A DNA stretch of 32,709 nt from Brachionus plicatilis (GCA_010279815.1 QEOQ01000508.1:5248849-5281557), one strand, 5' to 3'. Positions 12,199 to 20,763 are shown, counted from the first letter of the stretch. Notes: generated by a model from the letters alone, not told the origin. Translations and numbers: made by a program.

Positions 12199-12265
12199 TC
12201 AATGAGCAAAAGCGTTCTTTGCTTTGCATTCAACTCGAATTTCACCGTATTTAGTCTGTAACCAA
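12199..12265 (-). other. Possible orphan terminal exon
   Basis: A TTTTAG acceptor is followed by one base and 21 sense codons ending in TGA, encoding WLQTKYGEIRVECKAKNAFAH. The codon content stands out from the surrounding AT-rich sequence. I could not find a matching upstream exon, and the upstream region on this strand is occupied by a LINE insertion. It could be the last exon of a gene with distant exons, a pseudogene remnant, or chance. No function is proposed. Confidence 0.3.
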
Positions 12266-12548
12266 CTAAAATATTAAGAAATAAAAATCTTTTATAAACT
12301 ACAATCTTTTTAATGTTTTGTCAATTTTTTTGAAGTATTTATAAAAATTATTAAAACTAAATTTACTAATAATTTATTTTTAAGACTAAAATCACCGATT
12401 CTGCAAAATTTATGACATTAAAATAATATTTTAGATGATAAAATTGAATTATTACTATTATTTATTTCAATGAACGCCTTAAGGCGATGTAAAAAAAAAT
12501 AAAAATAAGAAAAAAATTCAAATTTGATATGTTAAATTTTTTATTTTG

Positions 12549-12554
<6 letters not shown>

Positions 12555-12583
<29 letters not shown>
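12555..12583 (+). repeat. (AAT)n microsatellite
   Basis: About nine AAT units. It lies at the predicted 3' terminus of the minus-strand LINE copy 2 and probably represents its terminal repeat. Confidence 0.9.
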
Positions 12584-12586
<3 letters not shown>

Positions 12587-13010
12587 GCTACAGCAGACTA
12601 ACTGCGGAGCAATATTATATCTAGCCTTGCTATGGTAGCTGTCTGATTTTAAAATATGTCTTAAAAAGATTATGTTAATAGGAAAAAATTAATTATTTTT
12701 GTTTCAAAAAGTTATCTAGTTTGTTTTTGAGTTCATTTTTAGATTTTGCATTTACAACCTCTTTCGGTAACTCGTTCCACGCATTCACCACTCTGTTTGT
12801 TAGAAAGTTCTCTCTCACTTTGAATCTTGACATTTGCTTGGTCAATCTTTTCTGATGTCCTCGGATTCCACCAGCTGGACCATTGCTTGTTAGTACATGA
12901 CTTTTAATGTACAGATTCTGCCATTTGACTACGCTAAAACAATTCATTATTTTGAAGGTTTCAATTAAAAAAAAAGGTTGAATTCTTCGACAACTAAGCG
13001 GTTTAGGAGT
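12555..13010 (-). mobile_element. Non-LTR retrotransposon 3' end, copy 2 (5'-truncated)
   Basis: The reading frame down to the stop at 12693 encodes the extreme C-terminus of a LINE reverse transcriptase ORF: an ETFKIMNCFSVVKW segment, GPAGGIRGHQKRL and FLTNRVVNAWNELPKEVVNA, the same family signature as copy 1. The frame can be followed upstream to about 13010 but is degenerate. After the stop comes a 3' UTR of about 110 nt and then a (TTA)n microsatellite on the minus strand. Protein, UTR and microsatellite unit all differ from copy 1, so the two are distinct families or subfamilies. Confidence 0.83.
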
Positions 13011-13457
13011 ATTTAAATTTTATAGTATTTAGGAATTAAATTAAAATATTTTAATTTCGATTTCTAATAAAATTATTTAAAATTTTTTTTTTTAAAAAGA
13101 ATCTTTTTTATAAGTTTGAACGAATGAAATTAGTTCAAAAGTTAGAATTTTCCATTTTATGTGAGTAGTCCCTTGTAAATACTTTTTCGGTTTTGTAGCC
13201 ACTTTTATTCACTATTTATTTAGGGCTCTTTGTTTTTCTGTCAATTAATTTTACAAGAATCAATTAATTTTTTATTCAATGCGTCATTTCAAATAAATAA
13301 ATATCAATTGATAATTTGAAAAATAATTAAAAAAACAAAAATCAATCAATTAAATAAGAGTCAATTTTAAATGAACTCTTAAAAATTGGATACTTAAAAG
13401 TTGGATTAACCAGAATTCGTGTATCAGCCTAGAGATTATACAAGTTAATTGCCAAAA

Positions 13458-13563
13458 ATCATCATTTCGTAATTCACGAAGAAAAACCGGATTTTAATTA
13501 AAAGCATTGAAGCTAGATTTCAATAAATTTATTAAATCGCTCAACCAAATCTAATGAAAAATT
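13458..13563 (+). repeat. Inverted-repeat arm, left
   Basis: This arm is the reverse complement of 14522-14647 with scattered mismatches. Shared words include ATCATCATTTCGTA, GAAAAACCGGATTT, AATTAAAAGCATTGAA and TCAACCAAATCTAATGA. It could be one terminal inverted repeat of a DNA transposon about 1.2 kb long, or one of two separate repeat copies in opposite orientation. Confidence 0.85.
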
Positions 13564-14521
13564 GAAAAAATTGTTTTAAGAATTAGATTATTATTTATAC
13601 CTTTATGCTCGTGTCAAGAACACAAGAGAACACTTAATAATTAAGTCAAGATGTGGCCTAAGTGCTAAATGTATTTGTCAGCATTTTTCAAGTTTCTAAC
13701 TTCTGAAATAATTCTTTTTAATTCCTGTGCATCAGTTGATAAATAAATTAAAAATTTTGATATGCTAACTCAAGTTATGTACTTATGACATAACAAGCTA
13801 AACAGACTATCATGGTCCACTAAAAGAAATAGTAACATCAAAAATGATAATTTAATTTGGACAAATTAAATTTTGATTATTTCCTGAATTTACAAGAAAT
13901 GTTCGTCATTTTTTGAATGGAGCAATCAAAATCGTATTGACTTCAATTGTTGCCTTTTTGTTTGTTAATCGCAAATAAATGTGCCAAAATGGCTCAAAGT
14001 ATTGTCTTCGAAGGCAAAGAAATTAAGGAAGTTCTGAAATTTAAAATCCTTTGAGTAACTATGGATTCAAACAAAGAATTTGTTCTAATAATTGTATTAA
14101 TAAATCTTTAATTGTAAAAAAGATAATTTTTTGTTTTTACTGATGTGTTGTACAAAATAGGGGTGGGAAACCGGTTCGATTTGTGAACCGGTTTTGTTTT
14201 AATCCGCTAATATAAAAGGAATAATGAAGTATCTGTAAAAACACATCTGTAAAAATATAATTCTTCAGAGCAAAGGAAATCTATATTTTAAAAAATTTGT
14301 CGTTTTTAATTCTGAAAGGAATCTGTGAATAATTTATTATTATTTTTTTTTAATTCTTAAATTTTTTTCATTTATAAATAAATGAAAAAGCCATATACAA
14401 AGAGAAAAGTCTGTTCTTCTTTGATTCATTTGAGTAAAAAAAGATTATATTAAAATACAGAGGCTCTTTAGTCAGTTAAAAACTATTCAAATAGATAATT
14501 ATTAAAATCTTTGAAACTTTA
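13564..14521. other. Spacer between the inverted-repeat arms
   Basis: No transposase-like frame is visible. It contains a short ORF at 13989 (MAQSIVFEGKEIKEVLKFK, then stop) that I cannot assign, and a perfect hairpin at 14168-14194. The rest is AT-rich and featureless. Confidence 0.4.
14168..14194 (+). repeat. Perfect 10-bp hairpin
   Basis: AAACCGGTTC, a 7-base loop, then GAACCGGTTT. It follows directly after TAGGGGTGGG, a string resembling the ends of some hAT elements. The GC content is well above the surroundings, so this may be a relic of a transposon end. Confidence 0.7.
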
Positions 14522-14647
14522 CATTTGTTCATTAGATTTGGTTGAACGATTCAATAAATTTGGTTGAGTTAATTTATTGAAATTTAGATTCAATGCTTTT
14601 AATTCAAATCCGGTTTTTCTTTGTGAACAACATACGAAATGATGATC
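14522..14647 (-). repeat. Inverted-repeat arm, right
   Basis: Partner of 13458-13563 in reverse complement. It is longer by a local duplication: a TCAACCAAAT-type word occurs twice here and once in the left arm. It ends about 90 bases before the Ly6-like gene, so it could lie in that gene's promoter. Confidence 0.85.
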
Positions 14648-14740
14648 AATGTGTTCATCTATTTATTCATGATAACATTCTCATATTTTTTTAAATATAT
14701 TTGAAAATAATTTTGAAATTTATTCCTATAATTACAAAAA

Positions 14741-15119
14741 ATGATCCTTTTTACAATCATCCTGATTATTGGACTGCAAGTTTCCAATATAGACGCATTT
14801 CAGTGTTACAGTTGCACTAATTGCTTCGAAGTTTCTGAAGATGAATTAAGAGATTGTCGAGCCGGCTTTCAGTGTTTCACAAGTGTTCGGAAAGATTCAT
14901 CTTCTGTAATTATCGATGTCAATAGAGGTTGTGTGCCATTCTGCGAAGAAAATTCCGTTTTAGGAACTTTCTACATGCTGTAACACAGATCGATGCAATA
15001 ACAAAAATTTTAATGATCCAAATAACAATGCAGCAGACTCAACGATTCGAATTAATATTATTTCAAAATTAATTTATCTGAACTTTATAATATTGGCTTT
15101 TTTTTTGTTAAATTTTTAG
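14741..15119 (+). CDS. Ly6/uPAR (three-finger) domain protein, frameshifted
   Basis: The first frame, 14741-14983, has a signal peptide (residues 1-19) and then a cysteine-rich Ly6 pattern: C22, C25, C28, C39, C45, and C64 and C68 within RGCVPFC. It then hits a stop. In the +1 frame, from 14976, the expected Ly6 terminus follows at once (CCNTDRCN, the CC-x4-CN hallmark). After a short linker comes a hydrophobic tail of about 18 residues to TAG at 15117-15119, as in GPI-anchored members. Together the ten cysteines would make five disulfides. One extra base between about 14941 and 14975 explains the break: sequencing error, allelic null, or much less likely recoding. A TTTTAG directly upstream could act as an acceptor, but no donor keeps the cysteines. 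These proteins are usually extracellular binding modules; the partner is unknown. Confidence 0.72.
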
Positions 15120-15400
15120 TTCTTTTTGGGAGAAATAAAGTTTTGAAATCATGATTAAAAACATATGTCTTTTTTACTAACTTTTTACGAAGGGAATGAA
15201 AAATGATTTAAAATTACACTTTTCAGAAAATGACAAATAAAAGTCTTTTAGAGAGACAAAAGCTTTAAATTTCTTAGTAACAAATTTTGGTTATATATTG
15301 AACAAACTTTTGTTTGAATAAGCTAATCTAATACTGTGAACCATTAGAAAATAAAAGTGCATATAATACAAGAGGTAATCGATAGAGTAAAAGAAAAGAA
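15120..15400. other. Spacer, 3' UTR of the Ly6-like gene
   Basis: AATAAAG at 15134-15140, just after the stop, is a good poly(A) signal for the upstream gene. The rest is AT-rich with no further feature up to the retrotransposon boundary. Confidence 0.5.
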
Positions 15401-15446
15401 TAAAAATGAAATCTCTCTATTTATACTCGAAGGCTTACGGCTTACA
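15401..15446 (-). repeat. 3' LTR, truncated
   Basis: 46 bases match 19186-19231 with three mismatches, including the TATA box (TATAAATAGAG on the minus strand) and the terminal TGTAA. Beyond 15401 the similarity stops, so the rest of this LTR is deleted or replaced. Confidence 0.85.
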
Positions 15447-15453
15447 TCCCTCC
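15447..15453 (-). other. Polypurine tract
   Basis: Minus-strand GGAGGGA lies directly before the TG that opens the 3' LTR, the position of the plus-strand primer in LTR retrotransposons. It is short, but its exact abutment supports the LTR boundary. Confidence 0.6.
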
Positions 15454-15457
15454 GGCG

Positions 15458-15927
15458 CTAGAGAGCGTCATCGGAGTCCTCGTTGGAGTCCTGTCCGTGC
15501 TCCGAATACGGTTGTTGCTGCTGTTGTTGGGGCCGTTGAGTTTGTGGCTGTTGACTTTGTGGCTGTTGTCAGCCCGCTTCGGTCAGCCATTCGGACAAAT
15601 CGGCGTTCTCCAAGTAGAGACGCCTCTTCACCACGAGCTCAATGGCATGCCGTGGAACAATAATTTCTGTCCTTCTAGGATTCCATTATCACGGGAATTT
15701 CTTAAAGTCTTGAATGTGTGGTGCGGCCCATTCTGTCACACCGAAACCACATGTATGTACATTGGCTCGTTTAGGCCCTGCTCTAGGCACAGGTCGTTTA
15801 GCCTATCCGCCAATTTTGACCGGATGTTGTTTATGCGTGGCCAATTACTGATTGCAATTTCGTAGACGAAGTACAGCCGTTGGCTCATTTCTCTTTTTTT
15901 TTTCTGTATTTTTATACTCTCTCCCAT
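15458..15927 (-). pseudogene. GC-rich third ORF of the Gypsy element, broken
   Basis: It starts at an ATG (15927, or an internal ATG at about 15885) and reads 63 residues (MSQRLYFVYEIAISNWPR and onward) to a stop. It continues after a frameshift through TEWAAPHIQDFKKFP, then past two adjacent stops with IVPRHAIELVVKRRLYLE and NADLSEWLTEAG. After another TGA a Gln/Pro-rich tail (QQPQSQQPQTQRPQQQQQQ) leads to an acidic end and TAG at 15458-15460, just before the polypurine tract. The position is that of an env or accessory ORF, but no signal peptide, membrane segment or known fold is visible. Base composition is much richer in GC than anything else in the window. Function unknown. Confidence 0.6.
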
Positions 15928-16193
15928 TCGGCGTGAGAGTTTAAAAGCGAAATGTTTATATGTTTAAAGAAAAGGGACTCTATCGTAGAAAAAGATTTAA
16001 ATAAAAGATTAGAAAAGAAAAGAAATTAGAAAAGAATGAAAATTTAGTAAAAAATAGTACATTTTTTTTTTAAAAAAAAATTATTTAAAAGATATTGTGT
16101 TTTTTTTTCTAATTGTAAAAAAGAATTATGAATCATAATAAGGAGAACATTTTCAGCAATCTTGTGTACGCCTTTATGCGCGCCTAGACCAGT

Positions 16194-16440
16194 CTAACTC
16201 TTTGCTATTAATTGGCAATCCGAATATTTTAAGTCATTTACTTCGTTTTTATTCGCTTGCAAATCTTGCGTGCCAGTTGGTGATGCGAACATCGTCTCGT
16301 TAGCTTGCTGAGATTCGTCCGGTACGCTTGCTCGATTTTGTTCGAATCGTACTTCTTGTTGTAGCGGTTTAAAAACAGATTTTCTCATTTGTACTAAACG
16401 TACGGCTGAGGCCGTTTTGCAGTCGAGCCAATCATGAATT
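16194..16440 (-). pseudogene. Unassigned Gypsy segment after the integrase finger
   Basis: An open frame of 64 residues (16194-16388, extendable upstream) with a polar Gln/Asn/Ser-rich composition, lying where the integrase core and C-terminus would be expected. No spaced D, D and E of an integrase core can be found. It may be the tail of pol after a large deletion. Confidence 0.45.
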
Positions 16441-16644
16441 GTCGACTTTTATAGTAACCATTGGATTTTTTCTAGCGGTGTTATTTGGCTTAAGTTTTTG
16501 ACAGGTGTCGCAAGTTTTGCAATAATCGAAAATCGTTTCTTGATGTCCGGCGGTATTTGAATCGTGGTAAACTTTGCAAATTTGTTGTGTCAAGTGATTT
16601 GGTAAAACGATAGTTATCTCTTCACTTGATTGTTTGCTACACAA
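16432..16644 (-). pseudogene. Integrase H2C2 zinc-finger remnant
   Basis: The frame holds HDSNTAGHQETI followed closely by YCKTCDTCQKLKP. In intact Ty3/Gypsy integrases the H-x4-H and C-x2-C halves are about 30 residues apart; here the spacing is much shorter, so the middle of the finger has been deleted. The catalytic core that should follow is absent. Confidence 0.75.
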
Positions 16645-16710
16645 AACGTACTGTTGAATAGATAAGCTATTTTGAACATTATTCCAGCCTCGTCCATTTA
16701 CGAGCTCCTG

Positions 16711-17218
16711 TTAAATGTTTTTTCCTCTGATTAGATAGCCAGTTTTACTTATTATTTTCTTGTTCTTCCCTTGCTCTTCTTCCCAATCGATATCCAAACC
16801 AACTTCGAGTTTGTTAATTGATTGCTCATTAGGGCGCGAAAGTAAGTCAGCTGTTGTGTTCAAAACGGCTGGACAGTACACGATCTTGAAGTCCAGTTCC
16901 TGCAATTTCAAAAGAAGTTTTTATATACGCCTGTTAGGTTCTTTAGATTTTTTCAAAGTGCTTAATGGTTTGTGGAATTTCACATGTCTACCGTAAATGT
17001 ACGTTGAAAAATATTTTGAAGGCCATACAATTGCTAACATTTCTTTTTCGCCTGTTGAGTAATTGCCTCCATGTTTGTTTAAAATTCTACTTGCAAAAGT
17101 TATGGGATGCTTAATGCCTTCGATTTCCTGCACTAAAATGCTTCCGATTCCAACATTTGATGCATCAGCAAAGATTTCAAACTCTCTAGTAAAGTCTGGA
17201 TGAATTAGTATTGGTGCA
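16711..17218 (-). pseudogene. RNase H domain of Gypsy pol
   Basis: Frames 16921-17133 and 16711-16911 carry the Ty3/Gypsy RNase H: upstream FEIFADASNVGIGSILVQ (catalytic Asp region), ITFASRILNKHGGNYST, EKEMLAIVWPSKYF, then HKPLSTLKKSKEPNRRI, a stop, KLQELDFKIVYCPAVLNTTADLLSR. The usual YTDHKPL has become KFHKPL, losing a catalytic Asp, and a stop separates the two frames. Confidence 0.85.
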
Positions 17219-17428
17219 TTTATCAGCTAGCTTTTAAGTTTTTCAAAAGCATTCTACGTTTCTTCTATCCAAAGAAATGTGGTTTTGATTTTGATTTACT
17301 CGTACAAGCATGCTGCGGCTGTGCTTAAATTTGGTATAAACTTACGGTAGTACCACATCATGCCAATGAATCTTCTCAATTGGTCCTTCGTTTCAGGATC
17401 TGTAAGTTTCGCGATAGCTTGTGTTTTT

Positions 17429-18319
17429 TTATGCGTCAGGTTTCAAGCCTTCTTTGGAAATTTGGAATCCCAGATAGTTTACTTGCTCCATGCAAAGCTT
17501 ACACTCGGTCCGGCTAAGTTTTAGACCTGCTTGTCTAGATCGCTTGAGCAATTCTTCAGGCCTCAACATGTGCGACTCAAAATCTTTGGATAAGATAATG
17601 ACGTCGTCTAAATAGACCAAGCAGAACTTCCAAAAAAGTCATTGTAGTAGGTTATCCATTTGTCTTTGAAAAGTCAGCGGTGCGTTGCAGAGACCAAATG
17701 GCATATCATTGAAATGATAAAGTTTGTTGTTTGCTGTGAACGCGGTTTTTTCTATATCCTCTTCGGTCAAGGGAGTTTGCCAAAAACCAGATACCAAATC
17801 GAGCGTAGAGAAAAATTTCGAACCTCCAAGTGCGTCTATGGTGTCGTCGATGCGTGGAAGTGGGTAAGCGTCCTTAAATGTTTGGCCATCTAGACTTTGG
17901 AAATCGATACAAAAACGATACTTTTGTTTCTCGTTTTCTTGCATTTTCTTTTTCGCCAGAATGATTGGGCTTGACCATGGACTTCTGCTTTCCGTTTTTA
18001 TATGTTTGTCAAGCATATTCCCAATTTGTCTATCGACTTCTTCTTGAGCTGCTTGAGGTAGCATGTGGGGTTTTTGCTTGATCGGTTTTGTGTTTCCGGT
18101 GTCGATTTCGTGTTCGGTCGAATTTGTTTTGCCAATATCGTACTCTGTCCACTGAAAAGCATCTTTATACTTTTTGATGAGAATTTTCGTTTTCTCGCTT
18201 TCTTTTGTACTTAAATCTTGGTTAATTTGAATCTCGTTCCAATTGATTTCCCCATCGATCAAAAGCTTCCGGTGGAAGAACTGGAAGAATTTCAGCTTCT
18301 TCCCATTCCCCGAATTCAA
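17429..18319 (-). pseudogene. Ty3/Gypsy reverse transcriptase
   Basis: The main frame 17639-18319 carries HEIDTGNTKPIKQKP, PWSSPIILAKKK, RFCIDFQSLDGQTFKDAYPL, PRIDDTIDALGGSKFFSTLD (motif A Asp) and MPFGLCNAPLTFQR. After an in-frame TGA comes the catalytic box LVYLDDVIILS in 17429-17620, then NYLGFQISKEGLKPDA. The downstream RRFIGMMWYYRKFIP segment reaches about 17340. The order and motifs are standard for the Metaviridae-type polymerase. The stop and a frameshift near 18250-18300 show decay. Confidence 0.93.
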
Positions 18320-18620
18320 AGTCCTGTCTGAATTGAGCGTCTTCGTCTGAGAGGTTGATTACACTTACTAACATTGTGCCATGCTCTTCAACTTTGCTCA
18401 CGCTGTTTCCCCAAACAACTACCTTTTTTAAAATCATTAGCTTTAGAATCAAATATTATCGTATCTCCAGCAACAAAATACTTTTTCGCGTGCTTGTTAC
18501 GCTCCATTCCACATGTACATAGCAGCGTCATAGCCAAAAGCATTATAAAATTCTTCGTAAGACATGTTTTCACCATTGAAAACTAAATTTGCTTCTTGCC
18601 ATTTGGCTAAATAGAATTTC
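18222..18620 (-). pseudogene. Region between protease and RT, frame-broken
   Basis: Overlapping frames carry NKHAKKYFVAGDTIIFDSK and VVVWGNSVSKVEEHGTMLVS, followed by an acidic linker (FEFGEWEEAEILPVLPPEAF) that runs into RT after a frameshift. A segment next to the gap reads NGENMSYEEFYNAFGYDAAM. No DTG/DSG protease motif is visible. This is probably the linker between protease and RT plus residual upstream polyprotein. Confidence 0.5.
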
Positions 18621-18708
18621 NNNNNNNNNNNNNNNNNNNNNNNNNNNNNNNNNNNNNNNNNNNNNNNNNNNNNNNNNNNNNNNNNNNNNNNNNNNNNNNN
18701 NNNNNNNN
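18621..18708. other. Assembly gap (88 N)
   Basis: Undetermined bases inside the retrotransposon, next to a long T-rich run at 18721-18732. The missing Gag and protease coding sequence may lie here, so the printed gap length may be much shorter than the real one. Confidence 1.
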
Positions 18709-18987
18709 AATTTCAAAAACTTTTTTTTTTTTCTCTCTCTTTTCTCAATTGCTTATTGACTTTGGTCTCTTTTTATATCCTAAGTTTCAACTTTCTTTTT
18801 AGCTTAAGTTGTTTTGCTTAAGCGTCTTTTAATGCGATTAAAACTCTCTCTACAACTTGTAACTGTAAATTCTTTAACAGCTCTTTTCAATTTGAAGCTT
18901 TTCTTTTCCTTTTGTTTAAAAGAAATCTTTTTGAGCGTGCAACCGTGTGTGTGTGCGTGTTTTTTAGTCACGGCTTATTTTAAGTGA

Positions 18988-19100
18988 TTGGCTTACAACT
19001 TAAAGCTCAATCCACTTGCTTTACCCGATCGGCTTTACAAGTTTAAAAGCTCGACCGGTCCCTCTTTCTTTATTTGGTTGGCTTACAACTTAAAGCTCAA
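18988..19100 (+). repeat. Three tandem repeats, about 45 bp, in the leader
   Basis: Two exact copies of TTGGCTTACAACTTAAAGCTCAA (20 of its bases: GGCTTACAACTTAAAGCTCA) start at 18988 and 19078. A diverged middle copy (GGCTTTACAAGTTTAAAAGC) starts at about 19031. They sit next to the primer-binding site in the untranslated leader. Confidence 0.85.
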
Positions 19101-19113
19101 CTGCTATCACCAA
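19096..19113 (-). other. Putative primer-binding site
   Basis: Minus-strand TGGTGATAGCAGTTGAGC begins one base after the TTACA end of the 5' LTR and opens with TGG, complementary to the CCA of a tRNA 3' end. The matching tRNA was not identified. Confidence 0.6.
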
Positions 19114-19231
19114 TGTAAGTCTTGAGGTGTGGGGTAAGGACTATTGAATGAAAGAATTATTATTTGGTATACACTAACTTTATTATAAAAATTAAATCTC
19201 TCTATTTATACTCGAAGGCTTAAGGTTTACA
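19114..19231 (-). repeat. 5' LTR, 118 bp
   Basis: The ends are TGTAA and TTACA (TG...CA). On the minus strand a TATAAATAG box is followed by AATAAAG, giving a compact U3-R-U5. At 118 bp it is very short for a Ty3/Gypsy LTR. The inner boundary abuts the primer-binding site, and the outer boundary is set by the match to 15401-15446. Confidence 0.8.
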
Positions 19232-20763
19232 ATTATCATTTTTAATATTATTATTATCTTATTATTTTCATAATATTAGAAGCTTTTTTGTTGTTAAATT
19301 TTTTCAAATAATTCTGTGATACAACTTTTGTTTTAATTTTATTCAAATTGTTAAATAAGTACCGTATACCCTTGCAAAGAGATGCATGCACCAAAAACCA
19401 AAACTCAGGTTTTAGCCCAAGCGTCTCGCCCATGTTAAACTTTCCCCCCTTTTGATGTGTGCATTAAAATGCAGATTCTTGGTGTTTAACGTCGCGTTTA
19501 AACCTAAAACTCGGTGGAAAACGCCGCTTTAATTCCTGAAAATCGAATTTAGATGCGGCATCAATAATCCATATTAGTCATTAACTTATTTTTGAAATTC
19601 AAATTTAGATGCCGAGTTAAAAATTGAAAAAAAAAATAATTCATAAATGATTAAAAATTATATTTTTTTATTAAAAATACATTTTAGAGTTTTAAGTGCG
19701 CGGCTAATATTTAGATTTTAAAGTAAAAATTTTTAGGAAAAGATTGGAAAAAAAATTAAACATTTTTGCTAAAATATTATTAGCAAACTCTCTACTTAGA
19801 AGCAAAATAAATAAGATTTACCCAAAATATATTTTGTGCTGAAGAATTATAGTTTAAAAGAAGCTTGAAGCACAAATTTTCTTAAGCTGGACAAACAAAA
19901 CAACTAAAATAAACAAAATAACCCAATCAGATGATAAGAATAAATAAATTTTCGAAAAATTTAGTATTTTTTACGTTTTTCTACTATTTTTTCTCAAATT
20001 TTACCATTTCTACTAATTTTTACCTTTATCAAAATTGAATTTTACGTAAATTTACCTAAAAAAAGTAAAATTTTACAATTCTCATTTTTGAATCTTTTCA
20101 AAAGCAAAAATTAAAAAATTCAAAATTTTACTAAAAAATTGCATTTATTCAAACTTTTTTGGCCTTTTTTGTTTACAAATATTTACAATATTTTACGTAA
20201 TTTGACGCAAAATTTGGTAAAATCCATGTAGCAAATCAGCACTTTAATGCTGAAAATTAAAATTAATATATTTATTATTCTAAATCGAAACACTAAATTT
20301 CATACAAGATAATATTGAAAATATAGAATAATTATTTTTTAAAGCATCTTTTTTATTCATAATAAAACAATTTCACTTTAAAAAATCTATAATAGAGAGA
20401 AAAATTTTATTTAAATCATGAAATTTATCTTAAATTTCTTGAGATTCAATAACAGAAAAATATTAAATTTAATGTTTATGAATCATCAGTTTTTGTTTAA
20501 ATTTTATTTTGTTTAAAAAAAATCCTTAAAAAAAAATTAAAAAAAAGATAATTTTTAAACTCGATCATAAATTGCAATAAGTTTATTTTTTTTTAAATGT
20601 ATTCATGCGCCTGAAAACAATTAAAACCATATTAATTTTCGGATTAGACGAAAATAATTTTTGTTGTCTTGGAAACTTTTCTATAACTTTTCTTTCTCAC
20701 AAGAATAATGAAAAAAATTTTGTTTATCTGACAATGGTTTATGATTGAAAGCTTTATCTGACA
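19232..20763. other. Intergenic with a GC-richer patch and a dispersed repeat
   Basis: 19370-19600 is clearly richer in GC than its surroundings and includes the near-palindrome GTTTAACGTCGCGTTTAAAC (about 19477-19500). A minus-strand frame there (KFDFQELKRRFPPSFRF) is short and unassigned. 19960-20230 belongs to a repeat type with TTTTACGTAA words shared with 31000-31700. No gene is seen. The end of the stretch should contain the ABHD8 promoter; TATCTGACAATG occurs twice just before and at the start codon. Confidence 0.5.
19960..20230 (+). repeat. TTTTACGTAA-rich repeat, copy 1
   Basis: Dense TTTAC/GTAAA words. A 32-bp stretch at 20172-20203 matches 31302-31332 with few differences (core ATTTTACGTAATTT). 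No coding potential. Boundaries are approximate. Confidence 0.5.

Larger units (their letters stand above)
15401..19231 (-). mobile_element. Decayed Ty3/Gypsy LTR retrotransposon
   Basis: The element reads on the minus strand: 5' LTR 19114-19231, primer-binding site, non-coding leader, assembly gap, protease-RT linker, reverse transcriptase, RNase H, integrase zinc finger, an unassigned ORF, a GC-rich third ORF, polypurine tract, and a truncated 3' LTR 15401-15446. RT and RNase H motifs place it firmly in Ty3/Gypsy. Several in-frame stops and frameshifts show it is inactive. The integrase catalytic core is not present. Gag and the protease active site are not visible and may be hidden in the gap. 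Because the 3' LTR is truncated, no target-site duplication can be tested. The two remaining LTR ends differ at 3 of 46 positions, so the insertion is not very recent. Confidence 0.93.

Noticed and set aside
14168..14194. A tRNA T-arm, because of GGTTCGA
   Set aside because: It is part of a perfect hairpin, and no acceptor stem, anticodon arm or D-arm can be placed around it.
15690..15780. Readthrough or selenocysteine decoding at the TGA codons of the third ORF
   Set aside because: A TAA directly follows one TGA and a frameshift is needed as well, so simple decay explains it.
15406..15865. Plus-strand ORFs in the GC-rich zone, with Val/Leu repeats
   Set aside because: They are the antisense of the Gly/Pro/Gln-rich third ORF of the Gypsy element, and their Leu runs are the complement of the poly-Gln codons.
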